A stretch of 64,000 nt of DNA from Isoptericola halotolerans (GTDB taxonomy: Bacteria > Actinomycetota > Actinomycetes > Actinomycetales > Cellulomonadaceae): NCBI RefSeq assembly GCF_003003075.1, contig NZ_PVTX01000003.1:242413-306412 (forward strand), in the 5' to 3' direction. Below the pieces are notes generated by a model that was given only the letters and a program-made list of their open reading frames with translations, had not been told where the DNA came from and made no database searches. Shown here piece after piece: positions 43,278-52,280 of this stretch (its first letter is position 1; each line of letters starts with the position of its first letter). A program made the position numbers and the translations under genes.

Positions 43278-44582
43278 TCAGAGGGTGGCGTTCATCGCGT
43301 CGGCGAACCCGCGGGCGGTGAGCGTCCCGGTGAACACCCGGTGCAGGTTGTCCAGCAGCGGCCCGGCCTGGTCCGCGGGGATCGCCTGGTCCCAGGAGAG
43401 CTGGAAGTGCGGTGCCGAGGCGACCATGTCGTAGACGTACTCGAGGTAGTCGGCGTTGTCCCGACCGGCGAGCTGCTTGCCGAGGCCGCGCACGGGCGGC
43501 ACGGTCCGCACCACGAGGAACCGCTCGACGGCGAGGTCGGAGTACACCTGCTCGTTGAGGAAGTCGATCGCGGCCTGCTGCTCCTCCGGGCTGGCGGCGG
43601 CGGAGACGGACCAGAAGTTGGCCGGGTTGCCCACCACGTTGCCGGGGTCGCCGGTGCCACCCTCGACGGTGGGGAACGGCGCGAAGCCGAGCCCGTCGTC
43701 GGCGATCAGCGTCGGCGCCTCCGTGAGGAAGTCCGGGTAGACCCAGGCGCCCTGGAGCACGAAGGCGGCGTTCCCCGTCGCCACGAGCGACACGTCACCG
43801 GACTGGTCGGCGAGGGTCTCGGTGAAGTAGTCCCCGAACGCCCCGGCGTCGACGAGCTCGCGGATCTTGCCGAGCGCGTCGAGGATGGCCGGGTCGGACC
43901 AGGCGCCGGGCTCGCCGTCGACCACGCGCTGGAACACCTCGGGGCCGCCGATGCGGTCGGTGAGGTACTGGATGTACATCAGCTCCGGCCACCGGCTGCC
44001 GCCGGCGAGCGCGATGGGCAGCACCCCGGCGTCACGCAGGACGGGGACGGCGGCGAGCAGGTCGTCGAACGTCTCGGGCGGCTCCAGCCCGGCGCTGTCC
44101 AGCACCTCGGCGTTGTAGTAGAGGACCACGGGCTGGGTCTGGTTGTTGGGCACGGCGTACGTGCGCCCGTCCACCTCGCCGTTGGCCGCGACGGCGGGCA
44201 GCACCTTGTCCTGCACGGGGCCGACGGCGTCGGTGAGGTCGACGACGGATCCCTCGGCGACCATCCGGTCGAGGTCGCCGCCCGCCCAGCCGAAGATGAG
44301 GGTCGGTGGCTCCCCGGCGTCCAGGGCCTCCTGGATCCCGGCCTTGTAGGCGTCGTTCTCCATCCACGTCACGGCGATCTCGTCACCGGGGTGCTCCCGG
44401 TCCCACTGCTCGAAGGTGCGGGCGAGCACCACGTCGCTGCCGCCGGAGAGCGCCCAGGCCGTGGTGCCGTCGACCGGTACCTCGGCCTGCGCCGTCACCG
44501 GCTCCGGGCTGTCGGCGCAGGCGGCGAGCAGCAGGCTCACCGCCGCCGCTCCCGCCAGGACCTGTCCGCACCGTCGCCTCAT
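43278..44582 (-). CDS. Orphan sugar ABC transporter substrate-binding lipoprotein
   Basis: A 434-aa family 1 solute-binding protein with a lipobox ending LLLAAC (Cys near 22). The mature pattern is LIFGWAGGDLDRMVAEGSVVDL, YAVPNNQTQPVVLYYNAEVL, FDDLLAAVPVLRDAGVLPIALAG and GDVSLVATGNAAFVLQGAWV. It would capture an oligosaccharide, but no permease or ATPase gene is next to it. A LacI-like operator, GAAACCGTTTTC, lies 55 bp upstream. It is convergent with pnuC. Confidence 0.9.
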   Translation of the reverse strand: MRRRCGQVLAGAAAVSLLLAACADSPEPVTAQAEVPVDGTTAWALSGGSDVVLARTFEQWDREHPGDEIAVTWMENDAYKAGIQEALDAGEPPTLIFGWAGGDLDRMVAEGSVVDLTDAVGPVQDKVLPAVAANGEVDGRTYAVPNNQTQPVVLYYNAEVLDSAGLEPPETFDDLLAAVPVLRDAGVLPIALAGGSRWPELMYIQYLTDRIGGPEVFQRVVDGEPGAWSDPAILDALGKIRELVDAGAFGDYFTETLADQSGDVSLVATGNAAFVLQGAWVYPDFLTEAPTLIADDGLGFAPFPTVEGGTGDPGNVVGNPANFWSVSAAASPEEQQAAIDFLNEQVYSDLAVERFLVVRTVPPVRGLGKQLAGRDNADYLEYVYDMVASAPHFQLSWDQAIPADQAGPLLDNLHRVFTGTLTARGFADAMNATL

Positions 44583-44635
44583 CGCCTGCACCCTCCACGC
44601 CGTCGTCTGGGGTCGTCGCCGGTCGGTCGCGTCGC

Positions 44636-44651
44636 TGAAACCGTTTTCGAA
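44636..44651 (-). promoter_or_regulatory. LacI-like operator of the sugar-binding protein gene
   Basis: GAAACCGTTTTC (44637-44648) is symmetric about CG apart from one position and flanked by TG/GA. It is 55 bp before the start codon and typical of LacI-family sugar repressors. Confidence 0.5.
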
Positions 44652-44820
44652 CCGGGCAGGGAGCACACTAGGCCAGCGACCGGCATGCCGGTCAAGGCCC
44701 CGCGGAGTTTCGACAACAGGCGGCGCCCGGGTTTCAAGAACCGGCACGGCGCGGCGCTCGAAATTTTCTCGGCGCTCCGCCCGACGGGTGGGCAGCGGCG
44801 GTCCCCCCTGCCGTGAGGCC

Positions 44821-45429
44821 GTGACGTCGGCGCCCTCCACCTCCAGCCCCGCCGCGACCTGGCGTACCGCCTGGCGCGCCGAACCGGGCCGCCCCTGGTG
44901 GGGCATCGCCCTGGGCGACCTGCTCCGGGTCGCCGCGCTGGTCAGCGTGGTGCTGGCCGGCATCCTGTTCGGCGGGACGGCGACCGCCCTGTTCCTCTTC
45001 GTGCTCGGCGGCACCATGCTCCCCCGGGCCATCGGCACCCCCGCGGCCCTGGACATCAGCTACTGCGCCGCGTTGCTCGCCGCGGCCTGGTGCGCCCAGC
45101 TGGAGGTCTACCAGCGCGTGGACTGGCTCGACCTGGTGGTGCACGCCGCGACGACGGGCGCGATCGCCGCCGTCGCCCACCAGGCCTTCGCGCGCGCTGG
45201 CCTCATCGCGCCGGCCCGGCGGGCGCGCGCCTCCGCCGCCCTGCAGATCGTGGGCCTCGGCTCGGTGGTGGCGGTCGTCTGGGAGCTCCTGGAGTGGGCC
45301 GGGTACACGTTCGTCGACGACACGATCTTCGTCACGTACCCCGACACGTTGGGCGACCTCGCCGCGGGACTCGTCGGCAGCGCCGTCGCGGCAGCGCTCG
45401 TCGCACGCGGCGTGCGGGGCGTCGCATGA
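44821..45429 (+). CDS. Polytopic membrane protein, DUF2238/YjdF-like
   Basis: A 202-aa protein with five to six helices. The stretch RVDWLDLVVHAATTGAIAAVAHQAF and the end VVAVVWELLEWAGYTF-VDDTIFVTYPDTLGDLAAGLVGS match the YjdF-like family of inner-membrane proteins of unknown function, with conserved His, Glu and Asp in membrane. GTG 44821 start. It overlaps the next glycosyltransferase gene by 4 bp (ATGA), so the two are coupled. Confidence 0.75.
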   Translation: MTSAPSTSSPAATWRTAWRAEPGRPWWGIALGDLLRVAALVSVVLAGILFGGTATALFLFVLGGTMLPRAIGTPAALDISYCAALLAAAWCAQLEVYQRVDWLDLVVHAATTGAIAAVAHQAFARAGLIAPARRARASAALQIVGLGSVVAVVWELLEWAGYTFVDDTIFVTYPDTLGDLAAGLVGSAVAAALVARGVRGVA

Positions 45430-46184
45430 GCGGTGGCGCGAGGCCGACCGTGTCGGTCGTGATCCCCGCCCGGGACGACGCGGACGAGCTCGACCGGTGC
45501 CTGGCCCTGCTGGCCGGCCAGTCGGTGTCCCCGCTGGAGGTCGTGGTCGTCGACAACGCCTCGCGCGACACGACGGCGCAGGTCGCCCGCCGGTGGGGCG
45601 CCGTCGTCGTGCCCGAGCCGCGCCGCGGCATCCCGGCCGCCGCGGCTGCCGGGTACGACGCCGCGCGGGGCGACGTGATCGCCCGGCTGGACGCGGACTC
45701 CCGGCCCGGTCCGCACTGGGTCCGCTCGGTCGCCGACGCGATGGGCGACCCGACGCTCGACGCGGTGACGGGCACCGGCACCTTCACCGACCTGCGGCAC
45801 GGCGGCCGCCTCGCCTGCCGGCTGTACCTCGGCCTCTACTACGCCTGCAGCCGGATGGCGCTCGGGCACACGGCGCTCTGGGGTTCGAGCATGGCGGTCC
45901 GCCGCACCACGTGGTGGGCCGTGCGCGACGTCGTGGAGCGCCACGACCCCGAGGTGCACGACGACATGGACCTCGCCTTCGCCCTGGGGCCGCGTCGGCG
46001 GGTGGTGCACGACCGCCGCCTGCACGTCGGGGTCTCCGCCCGTTCGCTGCGCGCGGGACGACGACGTCGCCTCCTGCGGGCGTGGAACACGCTGCGGTCC
46101 AACTGGGCCGCGGCGCCGCCGTGGGACCGCTGGTGGGACCGCTGGTGGCACCGGCTGCGCGGGACCAGGCCCCGCGGGTACTGA
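45426..46184 (+). CDS. Family 2 glycosyltransferase with Trp-rich tail
   Basis: A 252-aa non-processive GT2: VSVVIPARDDADELDRCLAL, DNASRDTTAQVARRWG, ARLDADSRPGP (the metal-binding DxD) and HDDMDLAFALG. No membrane segment is clear. The C-terminal tail WDRWWDRWWHRLRG is encoded by a 12-bp tandem repeat and could be a membrane-surface amphipathic segment. It is coupled to the upstream YjdF-like membrane protein. Acceptor unknown. Confidence 0.85.
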   Translation: MSGGARPTVSVVIPARDDADELDRCLALLAGQSVSPLEVVVVDNASRDTTAQVARRWGAVVVPEPRRGIPAAAAAGYDAARGDVIARLDADSRPGPHWVRSVADAMGDPTLDAVTGTGTFTDLRHGGRLACRLYLGLYYACSRMALGHTALWGSSMAVRRTTWWAVRDVVERHDPEVHDDMDLAFALGPRRRVVHDRRLHVGVSARSLRAGRRRRLLRAWNTLRSNWAAAPPWDRWWDRWWHRLRGTRPRGY

Positions 46185-46240
46185 GCCGCGCGGTGCTGCG
46201 GGCGCCGTGCGGCCAGGCGCGGGCGGTGCCACGGTAGGGC

Positions 46241-47818
46241 ATGCGCATCGTCGTCGTAGGCCAGTCCGGCAACGTCGGGACCGCCGTGCTGCGGGCCCTG
46301 CAGGCAGCCCCGGAGGTGGACTCCGTGCTGGGGGTCGCACGCCGTCTGCCCGACCGGACCGTGGCCCCCTACCGGGACGCCGAGTGGGCGGCCGTGGACC
46401 TGTCGGTCCCCGACGAGGAGAGCGTGGTCGACCGGCTCGCCACGCTGTTCCGCGGGGCGGACGCCGTCGTGCACCTGGCCTGGCTCATCCAGCCCAACCG
46501 CGACCGTGACCTGCTGCGCCGCACCAACGTGGAGGGCACCCGGCGGGTGGCCGAGGCGGTGGTCCGCGCCGGCGTGCCGCACCTCGTCGCGGCCTCGTCC
46601 GTGGGCGCCTACGCCGCCGTCGACGACGACGCACCCCGCCGCGAGGGCTGGCCGGCGACGGGCATCCCGACGTCCCACTACAGCGTGGACAAGGCGGCGC
46701 AGGAGCGGGTGCTCGACGAGCTCGAGCACGATCACCCGCAGGTGGCCGTCGCGCGGCTGCGCACCGCGCTGGTGTTCCAGGGCGACGCCGGGCACGAGAT
46801 CACGCGCTACTTCGTCGGCGGTCTCCTGCCCGTGAGCCTGCTGCGCGACCACCGGCTGCCGGTGCTCCCGCTGCCCGCGGGGTTCCGCGTCCAGGCGGTG
46901 CACGCCGACGACGCGGCCGACGCCTATCTCCGCGTCCTGCGGGAGCGTGCCACCGGAGCGTTCAACGTCGCCGCCCACGACGTGCTGCGCGCCCCGGACC
47001 TGGCCGCGATCGCGGACCACGGGCGCTTCGTGGAGCTGCCGCCGCAGGCGGTGCGCACCGCGGTGTCGCTCGCCTACGCGGCGCACGCGGTCCCGGCGGA
47101 CCCCGGCTGGATCGACATGGCGCTCGGCGTCCCCGTCATGGACACCACTCGCGCGGCGACGGAGCTGGGCTGGGAGCCCCGCCGCACCGCCGCGCAGGCG
47201 GTGGACGAGGTGCTGCGCGGCATGGCCGAGGGCCACGGGCTCGGTTCCGCACCGATGCGCCCGAGCCCGCGCGCCGCCGTCGGCCCGCCCGTGCTGCCCC
47301 CGGACGAGCAGGACGCCTCCGTCCCCCCGGAGATCGACCGCCACCTGTTCGGCCTCTACCTGTCGGAGCACCTGACCGGTTCCACCGCCGGGCTGGACCG
47401 CATCGAGCGGATGGCCGACAGCTACCGCGACACGCCGTTCCACGCCGACCTGGCCGAGCTGACCGAGCAGATCCGCAGCGAACGACGGCTCTACCGCACG
47501 CTTCTCGCGACCCTGGGCGTCCGCCGCCGCCGGTATCGGCAGGTGCTCGCCGCGGCCGCGGAGCGGGTCGGGCGCCTCAAGCTCAACGGGCGGGTCCTCG
47601 AACGGTCTCCCCTGACCGTGCTGCTCGAGGTGGAGCTGATGCGCTCGGCGGTGCTGGGGAAGCTGGGCGGCTGGCGGACGCTCCAGGAGTACGCCGACGA
47701 CGTGGGCCTGGACCCGGACCGCTTCGGCGCGCTGGCCGAGCTGGCGAACCGCCAGCTCGCGCTGCTCGACCGGCTGCACGAGCACGCCCGCGAGCGCGCG
47801 TTCCGCCGGACCGACTGA
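46241..47818 (+). CDS. NAD-dependent epimerase/dehydratase fused to a helical C-terminal domain
   Basis: A 525-aa protein. The N-terminal 330 residues are an extended SDR: GQSGNVGTAVLRAL dinucleotide motif, ADAVVHLAWLIQP, SSVGAYAA and the catalytic Tyr-Lys in HYSVDKAAQ. From about 365 to 520, a separate Leu/Arg-rich helical domain (HLFGLYLSEHLTGSTAGLDRIERMADSY) resembles small ferritin-like or four-helix proteins. The fusion is unusual among nucleotide-sugar epimerases. Single gene, followed by a terminator. Confidence 0.8.
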   Translation: MRIVVVGQSGNVGTAVLRALQAAPEVDSVLGVARRLPDRTVAPYRDAEWAAVDLSVPDEESVVDRLATLFRGADAVVHLAWLIQPNRDRDLLRRTNVEGTRRVAEAVVRAGVPHLVAASSVGAYAAVDDDAPRREGWPATGIPTSHYSVDKAAQERVLDELEHDHPQVAVARLRTALVFQGDAGHEITRYFVGGLLPVSLLRDHRLPVLPLPAGFRVQAVHADDAADAYLRVLRERATGAFNVAAHDVLRAPDLAAIADHGRFVELPPQAVRTAVSLAYAAHAVPADPGWIDMALGVPVMDTTRAATELGWEPRRTAAQAVDEVLRGMAEGHGLGSAPMRPSPRAAVGPPVLPPDEQDASVPPEIDRHLFGLYLSEHLTGSTAGLDRIERMADSYRDTPFHADLAELTEQIRSERRLYRTLLATLGVRRRRYRQVLAAAAERVGRLKLNGRVLERSPLTVLLEVELMRSAVLGKLGGWRTLQEYADDVGLDPDRFGALAELANRQLALLDRLHEHARERAFRRTD

Positions 47819-47903
47819 GCGGCCGGACGCTGGGGGCCGGTCGCCGGGCGGCCGGACGCCCGGGGGCCGAGGGCACCGGGCCCCGAGAAGGTCGGGACGA
47901 CGA

Positions 47904-47935
47904 AGCGCCGCCCCGGACCTTCCCGGGACGGCGCT
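47904..47935. terminator. Bidirectional hairpin between convergent genes
   Basis: AGCGCCG pairs with CGGCGCT, continued by CCCGG/CCGGG with one bulge on each side and loop ACCTT. It lies between the epimerase fusion and acyl-CoA dehydrogenase genes, which converge. Confidence 0.65.
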
Positions 47936-48054
47936 CGCCGCTGGTGCACCGCCACGCCGGCTGGTGGACGGCGGCGGTGATGCACACGACCGGCGTCGAC
48001 CCACGCCGGGAGCTGGTTGCCCCGCGGCCGCGGAGCAGGTGCTGCGGTCGCCCG

Positions 48055-49308
48055 TCAGGCGAACGCGGACGTGCCCGTGATGTCGCGGCCCACGATCAGC
48101 GCGTTCATGGACTCGGTGCCCTCGTAGGTGTGCAGGGCCTCGATGTCGGCGAAGTGCCGCGCGACCCGGTTGGCGAGCAGGATGCCGTTGCCGCCGAGCA
48201 TGTCGCGTGCGACCGACGCCACCTCGCGCGCTCCGCGGGTGCAGCTGTACTTGGCCAGGGAGGCCTGCTCCCCGGTGAGCCGGCCGGCGTCGGCGAGCTC
48301 GGTGAGGCGGCCCACGAGGAGCTGCAGCTGCGTGACGGTCGAGAGCATCCGGGTCAGGCGCTCCTGGACCATCTGCTTGGCGGCGAGCGGCTTGCCGAAC
48401 TGGACCCGCTGCGTGGAGTACTGCACGGCCGCCTCGTAGCAGGCGACCGCGTGCCCGACGGCGGACCACGCCACGGCGAGGCGCGTGGCGAAGAGGACGG
48501 CGGCGGTCGCCTTGAACGAGGTGGCGCCGGGCAGGGCGGCGTCGGCCGGGACGAACACGTCGTCGAGCTGGATGTGGGCCTGCCAGATCGCGCGGAGCGC
48601 CATCTTGCCCTCGATGGTGGTGCCGGTGTAACCGGGGGCGTCCTGCGGCACGATGAAGCCGTGCACCTGGCCGTGGCGCTCCCCGGCGTCCGGGTCGTCC
48701 AGCCGGGCCCACACCACGGTGATGTCGCCGCAGGAGCCGAACCCGATCCACTTCTTCTCGCCGTCGATGACGTAGCCCTCGACACCGTCGCGCACGGTGG
48801 GACGCGCCGTCGTCTCGAGGGACACGGAGTCCGAGCCGTGGGTGGGCTCGGTGAGCGCGAACGCGCCGAGGATCTCCCCGCGCGCCATGGGCTCGGCGTA
48901 CCGCTCGACCTGCTCGGGCGAGCCGTGCATGACGATGGAGCGCAGCGCGAGGCCGCCCTGGACGCCGCAGATCGTGGCGACGGAGCCGTCGCCGCGGGAC
49001 ATCTCCATGCTGGCCAGACCCTCGGCCATGAAGCTGATGCGCGGGCGGCCGGGCACGTCGACGCCGTCGCGCAGGAAGTCGTGCTCGGCGAGCTTCTTGA
49101 CCAGGTCGAAGGGGACCTCGGCCCGCTCCCAGTAGCCGTCGATGACGGGCAGCACCTCGTCCTGGACGAACTGCCGCACGGCGAGCTGGTGCGCGCGCTC
49201 GGCGGGGGCGACGTCGGCGAACGCGGCCGCGTAGTCGACGTCCAGGGGCTGGGAGACGTCGTACTCCGGCGCGGTGACGCCGGGCAGGACGGGTGCGGTG
49301 CGGGGCAT
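48055..49308 (-). CDS. Acyl-CoA dehydrogenase, glutaryl-CoA dehydrogenase-like
   Basis: A 417-aa flavoprotein. Middle-domain motif AFALTEPTHGSDSVSLETTA, C-terminal YSTQRVQFGKPLAAKQMVQ and MLGGNGIL, and the catalytic base Glu in HTYEGTESMNALIVGRDITG, as in the glutaryl-CoA/isovaleryl type. It oxidises an acyl-CoA with FAD. ATG 49308 is chosen; an in-frame GTG at 49326 is possible. The promoter TTGACT-N17-CACTAT lies 72-100 bp upstream with a palindrome above it. Confidence 0.93.
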   Translation of the reverse strand: MPRTAPVLPGVTAPEYDVSQPLDVDYAAAFADVAPAERAHQLAVRQFVQDEVLPVIDGYWERAEVPFDLVKKLAEHDFLRDGVDVPGRPRISFMAEGLASMEMSRGDGSVATICGVQGGLALRSIVMHGSPEQVERYAEPMARGEILGAFALTEPTHGSDSVSLETTARPTVRDGVEGYVIDGEKKWIGFGSCGDITVVWARLDDPDAGERHGQVHGFIVPQDAPGYTGTTIEGKMALRAIWQAHIQLDDVFVPADAALPGATSFKATAAVLFATRLAVAWSAVGHAVACYEAAVQYSTQRVQFGKPLAAKQMVQERLTRMLSTVTQLQLLVGRLTELADAGRLTGEQASLAKYSCTRGAREVASVARDMLGGNGILLANRVARHFADIEALHTYEGTESMNALIVGRDITGTSAFA

Positions 49309-49379
49309 GCGGGTCTCACTTTCCACGGAGGCGACCGCGCCGCCGCAGAGGCTGGTGACGACGGCGTCGGTCTGCCTCC

Positions 49380-49423
49380 ATAGTGCGACGCGACGGAGTC
49401 TCAGTCAAGCGATACGGCGTATC
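49380..49423 (-). promoter_or_regulatory. Promoter of the acyl-CoA dehydrogenase gene with GATACGGCGTATC palindrome
   Basis: Minus strand TTGACT (49403-49408), 17-bp spacer, CACTAT (49380-49385). Directly upstream of the -35, GATACGGCGTATC (49411-49423) is a perfect 13-bp palindrome. It overlaps the Nramp stop codon. Confidence 0.6.
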
Positions 49424-50708
49424 AACCGGTGACCGTGAGCCAGAGCAGCGTCACGTTGAGCCCCACGATCACGGCCGCGACCAGCCACGCGACCGCCTGC
49501 GTGGCTCGCGCGTTGCGGAACTCGCCCAGCAGCCCCGCGTCCCGGGTGACCCGGACCAGCGGGATCATCGCGAACGGGATGCCGAAGCTCAGCACCACCT
49601 GGCTGAGCACCAGCAGGTAGGTGGGTGAGACGTCCGTGGCCAGCAGCAGCAGCGCCGGCACCAGCGTGACCAGGCGGCGCGTCAGCAGCGGCACCCGCAC
49701 GCGCAGCAGCCCGGCCATGATCTCCGAGCCCGCGTAGGCGCCGACGGCCGTCGACGCCAGCCCCGAGGTCAGCAGCCCGACGCCGAACAGCACCGCGACG
49801 ACCGGCCCCAACGAGTCCGAGATCGCCGCGTACGCCCCCTCGATGCTGTCCGTGCCCGTGCGGCCCGGCAGGTTGGCCGCGGCGAGCAGGAGCATCGCGA
49901 TGTTCACGCCGCCGGCGATGAGCAGCGCGGCGACCACGTCCCAGCGGGTCGCGCGGAGCAGCCGGCGCACGGCCGTGGGGTCGCCCTGGACGGTGCGCGA
50001 CGGCGGCACCCCGGCCACCGCGGCGCGTCGCTCCGCGTCGTGGCGCACCCGGTCGCGGGCCAGCGAGCTGTGCAGGTAGATCGCGTGCGGCATGACGGTG
50101 GCACCGAGCATCGACGCGGCCAGGAGCACCGAGTCCGCTCCGTCGAACCGCGGCACGAGGCCGCCCAGGACTGCACCGGCGTCAGGAGGAGCGACGAGGA
50201 GGCCGGCGCAGAAGCCGACGGCGATGACGCCGAGCATGGTCACCACCACCGTCTCGAAGATGCGCTGGCCCCGGCGCTGCTGGATCGCGAGGACCACCAT
50301 CGAGACCGCACCGGTGATGAGGCCGCCGGCCACGAGCGGCACGCCGAACAGCAGGTTCAGCGCGATGGCCCCGCCGATCACCTCGGCCAGGTCGGTGGCC
50401 ATGGCGACCGCCTCCGCCTGCAGCCAGTAGGCGATCCGGCCCCGGCGCGGCATGCGGTCGGCGAGCACCTCGGGCAGCGACCTGCCGGTGACGACGCCCA
50501 GCTTGGCCGACAGGTACTGCACCAGGACCGCCATCGCGTTGGCCATGACGAGCACCCACACCAGCAGGTAGCCGAACTCGGCGCCGGCGGTGAGGTTCGC
50601 GGCGACGTTGCCCGGGTCCACGTAGGCGATGGCGGCCACGAAGGCCGGTCCGAGCAGGGCGAGCGCGCGCAGGCGACGCAGTCCGGGTGGTGCGGTCCGA
50701 GTGCTCAC
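49422..50708 (-). CDS. mntH: Nramp-family divalent metal (Mn) transporter
   Basis: A 428-aa protein with 11 helices. The metal-site motifs are AYVDPGNVAANLTAGAEFGY in helix 1 and GATVMPHAIYLHS in helix 6. It imports Mn(II) or Fe(II) with protons. GTG 50708 has AAGGAG upstream; a longer frame to 50801 would read through a metalloregulator-type palindrome. Regulation by a DtxR/MntR-type repressor is likely. Confidence 0.93.
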   Translation of the reverse strand: MSTRTAPPGLRRLRALALLGPAFVAAIAYVDPGNVAANLTAGAEFGYLLVWVLVMANAMAVLVQYLSAKLGVVTGRSLPEVLADRMPRRGRIAYWLQAEAVAMATDLAEVIGGAIALNLLFGVPLVAGGLITGAVSMVVLAIQQRRGQRIFETVVVTMLGVIAVGFCAGLLVAPPDAGAVLGGLVPRFDGADSVLLAASMLGATVMPHAIYLHSSLARDRVRHDAERRAAVAGVPPSRTVQGDPTAVRRLLRATRWDVVAALLIAGGVNIAMLLLAAANLPGRTGTDSIEGAYAAISDSLGPVVAVLFGVGLLTSGLASTAVGAYAGSEIMAGLLRVRVPLLTRRLVTLVPALLLLATDVSPTYLLVLSQVVLSFGIPFAMIPLVRVTRDAGLLGEFRNARATQAVAWLVAAVIVGLNVTLLWLTVTG

Positions 50709-50736
50709 AGGTCTCCTTCGACGACGGCAGCGGGGC

Positions 50737-50760
50737 AAAGTTTCGGATACCCGAAACCTT
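50737..50760 (-). promoter_or_regulatory. MntR/DtxR-type operator of the Nramp gene
   Basis: TTTCGG-ATAC-CCGAAA, flanked by AAAG and CCTT, forms a near-perfect inverted repeat 29 bp before the start codon. A half site ATCCGAAACC follows near 50777. Confidence 0.55.
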
Positions 50761-50792
50761 AGACGCTGCGAGCCGCATCCGAAACCCCGACC

Positions 50793-50854
50793 GATCGTCA
50801 CTCCGTGTTCTGTCCGGCACTCCGGACTGCCGGACAGAACACGAAGTGACGATC
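50793..50854. repeat. 27-bp inverted repeat between divergent genes
   Basis: The arms 50793-50819 and 50828-50854 match at 26 of 27 positions with an 8-bp loop (CTCCGGAC). It sits between the Nramp promoter and the GT87 gene, both read away from it, so it is not an ordinary terminator. Confidence 0.85.
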
Positions 50855-50900
50855 AGATCCGCACGGAGATCCGCACGGCGGCCGGGACGGGTCTGGCACG

Positions 50901-52184
50901 ATGTGCCCCGTGCCCGACGACGCGGACCGCCGCCTGCCCGCCCCGCCCCGCGACCGCGGCGGCAGCCTCCTGCAGTCCCCCTGGCTGCTGGCCCTCGCGT
51001 TCGTCGTGTTGCACGCGCGCCTGGTCCACGAGGCGATCACGTGGCAGAACACGATCTTCGGCGACGTCACCCTGTACGAGTGGTGGGCCCGCTACGGCCT
51101 CGACACCGGCCAGTGGCCCGTCCTGGACTACGACTGGGTCTACCCCGCCGGAGCGCTCGTCCCCGTGGTGGCGCCCTCCCTGGTCACCGACGGCGTGCTG
51201 GGCTACGAGATCGTGTGGACGGCGATGATCGTGGCGCTGAACGCCGTCGCGACGGTCCTGCTCGTCCGGTCCACCCCGCGCGGCGTCCTCGGCGCCTGGT
51301 GGTGGCTGCTGTTCCTGCTCGCGCTCGGCCCGATCTTCCTCGGCCGGCTCGACGGCGTCATCGCCCCGATGATCCTCGTCGCCCTGGTCCTGGCCCGGCG
51401 GCACCCGCGGGTCGCCACCGCGGTCGCCACGGCCGGCGCCTGGATCAAGATCGCACCGGGCGCCGTCGTCGTCGCCCTCGCCGCGACCCGCCGTGACCTG
51501 CGCGACCTGCTGCGCGCCGTCGTCGTCCCCGGGGCGATCGTGTCCGCCGTCGTGGTCGGCCTCGCGCTCATCGGCGGAGCCGGGACGCGGGCGCTCAGCG
51601 TGTTCGGCGAGCAGGGCGCACGCACGCTGCAGGCCGAGTCCGTGGCCGGCACCTGGTTCTCGGTGGCGCGGCTGTGGGACCCGGCCGTGACGATCGCCTA
51701 CAACGACGAGATCTTCACCTACGAGTTCCAGGGCACCGAGGCCCGCAGCGTGGCCGACGCGCTCGACTGGCTCCTGCCGCTGGTGGTGGTCGTCCTCGCC
51801 GGTCTGACGTGGTGGGCCGCGCGCCGCCACCCGGAGCGCGCCTACGAGATCGTGCTGCTCTCCGCCGCCGCGCAGCTCGTGGCCCTCATCGTGTTCAACA
51901 AGGTCGGCTCGCCGCAGTTCGTGGCGTGGATCGGTCCGCCCGTGGCCGTCGCCCTGGCCACCCTGCCCGCCGGGCGGGCGCTGCGGGCCTGGTGGCCGCC
52001 CGCGCTGGGCATCGTGCTCGTCGCGTACGGCACCTACCTCGTGTACCCCGTCGCGTACGGCCCGTTCCTGGCGGGCGAGCCCTGGATGATCACGGTCGAG
52101 GCGCTGCGCAACGCGGCTCTGGTGGTGCTCATGATCGGCGCGACCTGGCGGATCGCCCGGCTCGGCGCCGTCCGCAACGCGTAG
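50901..52184 (+). CDS. GT87/DUF2029-like polytopic mannosyltransferase
   Basis: A 427-aa protein with about ten helices. The GT-C pattern GDVTLYEWWARYGLDTGQWPVLDYDWVYP supplies the acidic residues in the first outer loop, followed by GTWFSVARLWDP and a long loop with FQGTEARSVADALDWLLP. Such enzymes transfer sugars from polyprenyl phosphates on the outside of the membrane. It is first of a cluster of GT87, two GT4 and an SGNH protein. ATG 50901 or GTG 50910. Confidence 0.75.
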   Translation: MCPVPDDADRRLPAPPRDRGGSLLQSPWLLALAFVVLHARLVHEAITWQNTIFGDVTLYEWWARYGLDTGQWPVLDYDWVYPAGALVPVVAPSLVTDGVLGYEIVWTAMIVALNAVATVLLVRSTPRGVLGAWWWLLFLLALGPIFLGRLDGVIAPMILVALVLARRHPRVATAVATAGAWIKIAPGAVVVALAATRRDLRDLLRAVVVPGAIVSAVVVGLALIGGAGTRALSVFGEQGARTLQAESVAGTWFSVARLWDPAVTIAYNDEIFTYEFQGTEARSVADALDWLLPLVVVVLAGLTWWAARRHPERAYEIVLLSAAAQLVALIVFNKVGSPQFVAWIGPPVAVALATLPAGRALRAWWPPALGIVLVAYGTYLVYPVAYGPFLAGEPWMITVEALRNAALVVLMIGATWRIARLGAVRNA

Positions 52185-52280
52185 TTCCGCGCCAACGTTT
52201 GCCGGGCGTTCGGCGGCCCGACGACGACACGTCGCCCGCGTCACCCCCGCAGGTCATCCGGGGCCACGACAGTTCGAGTC

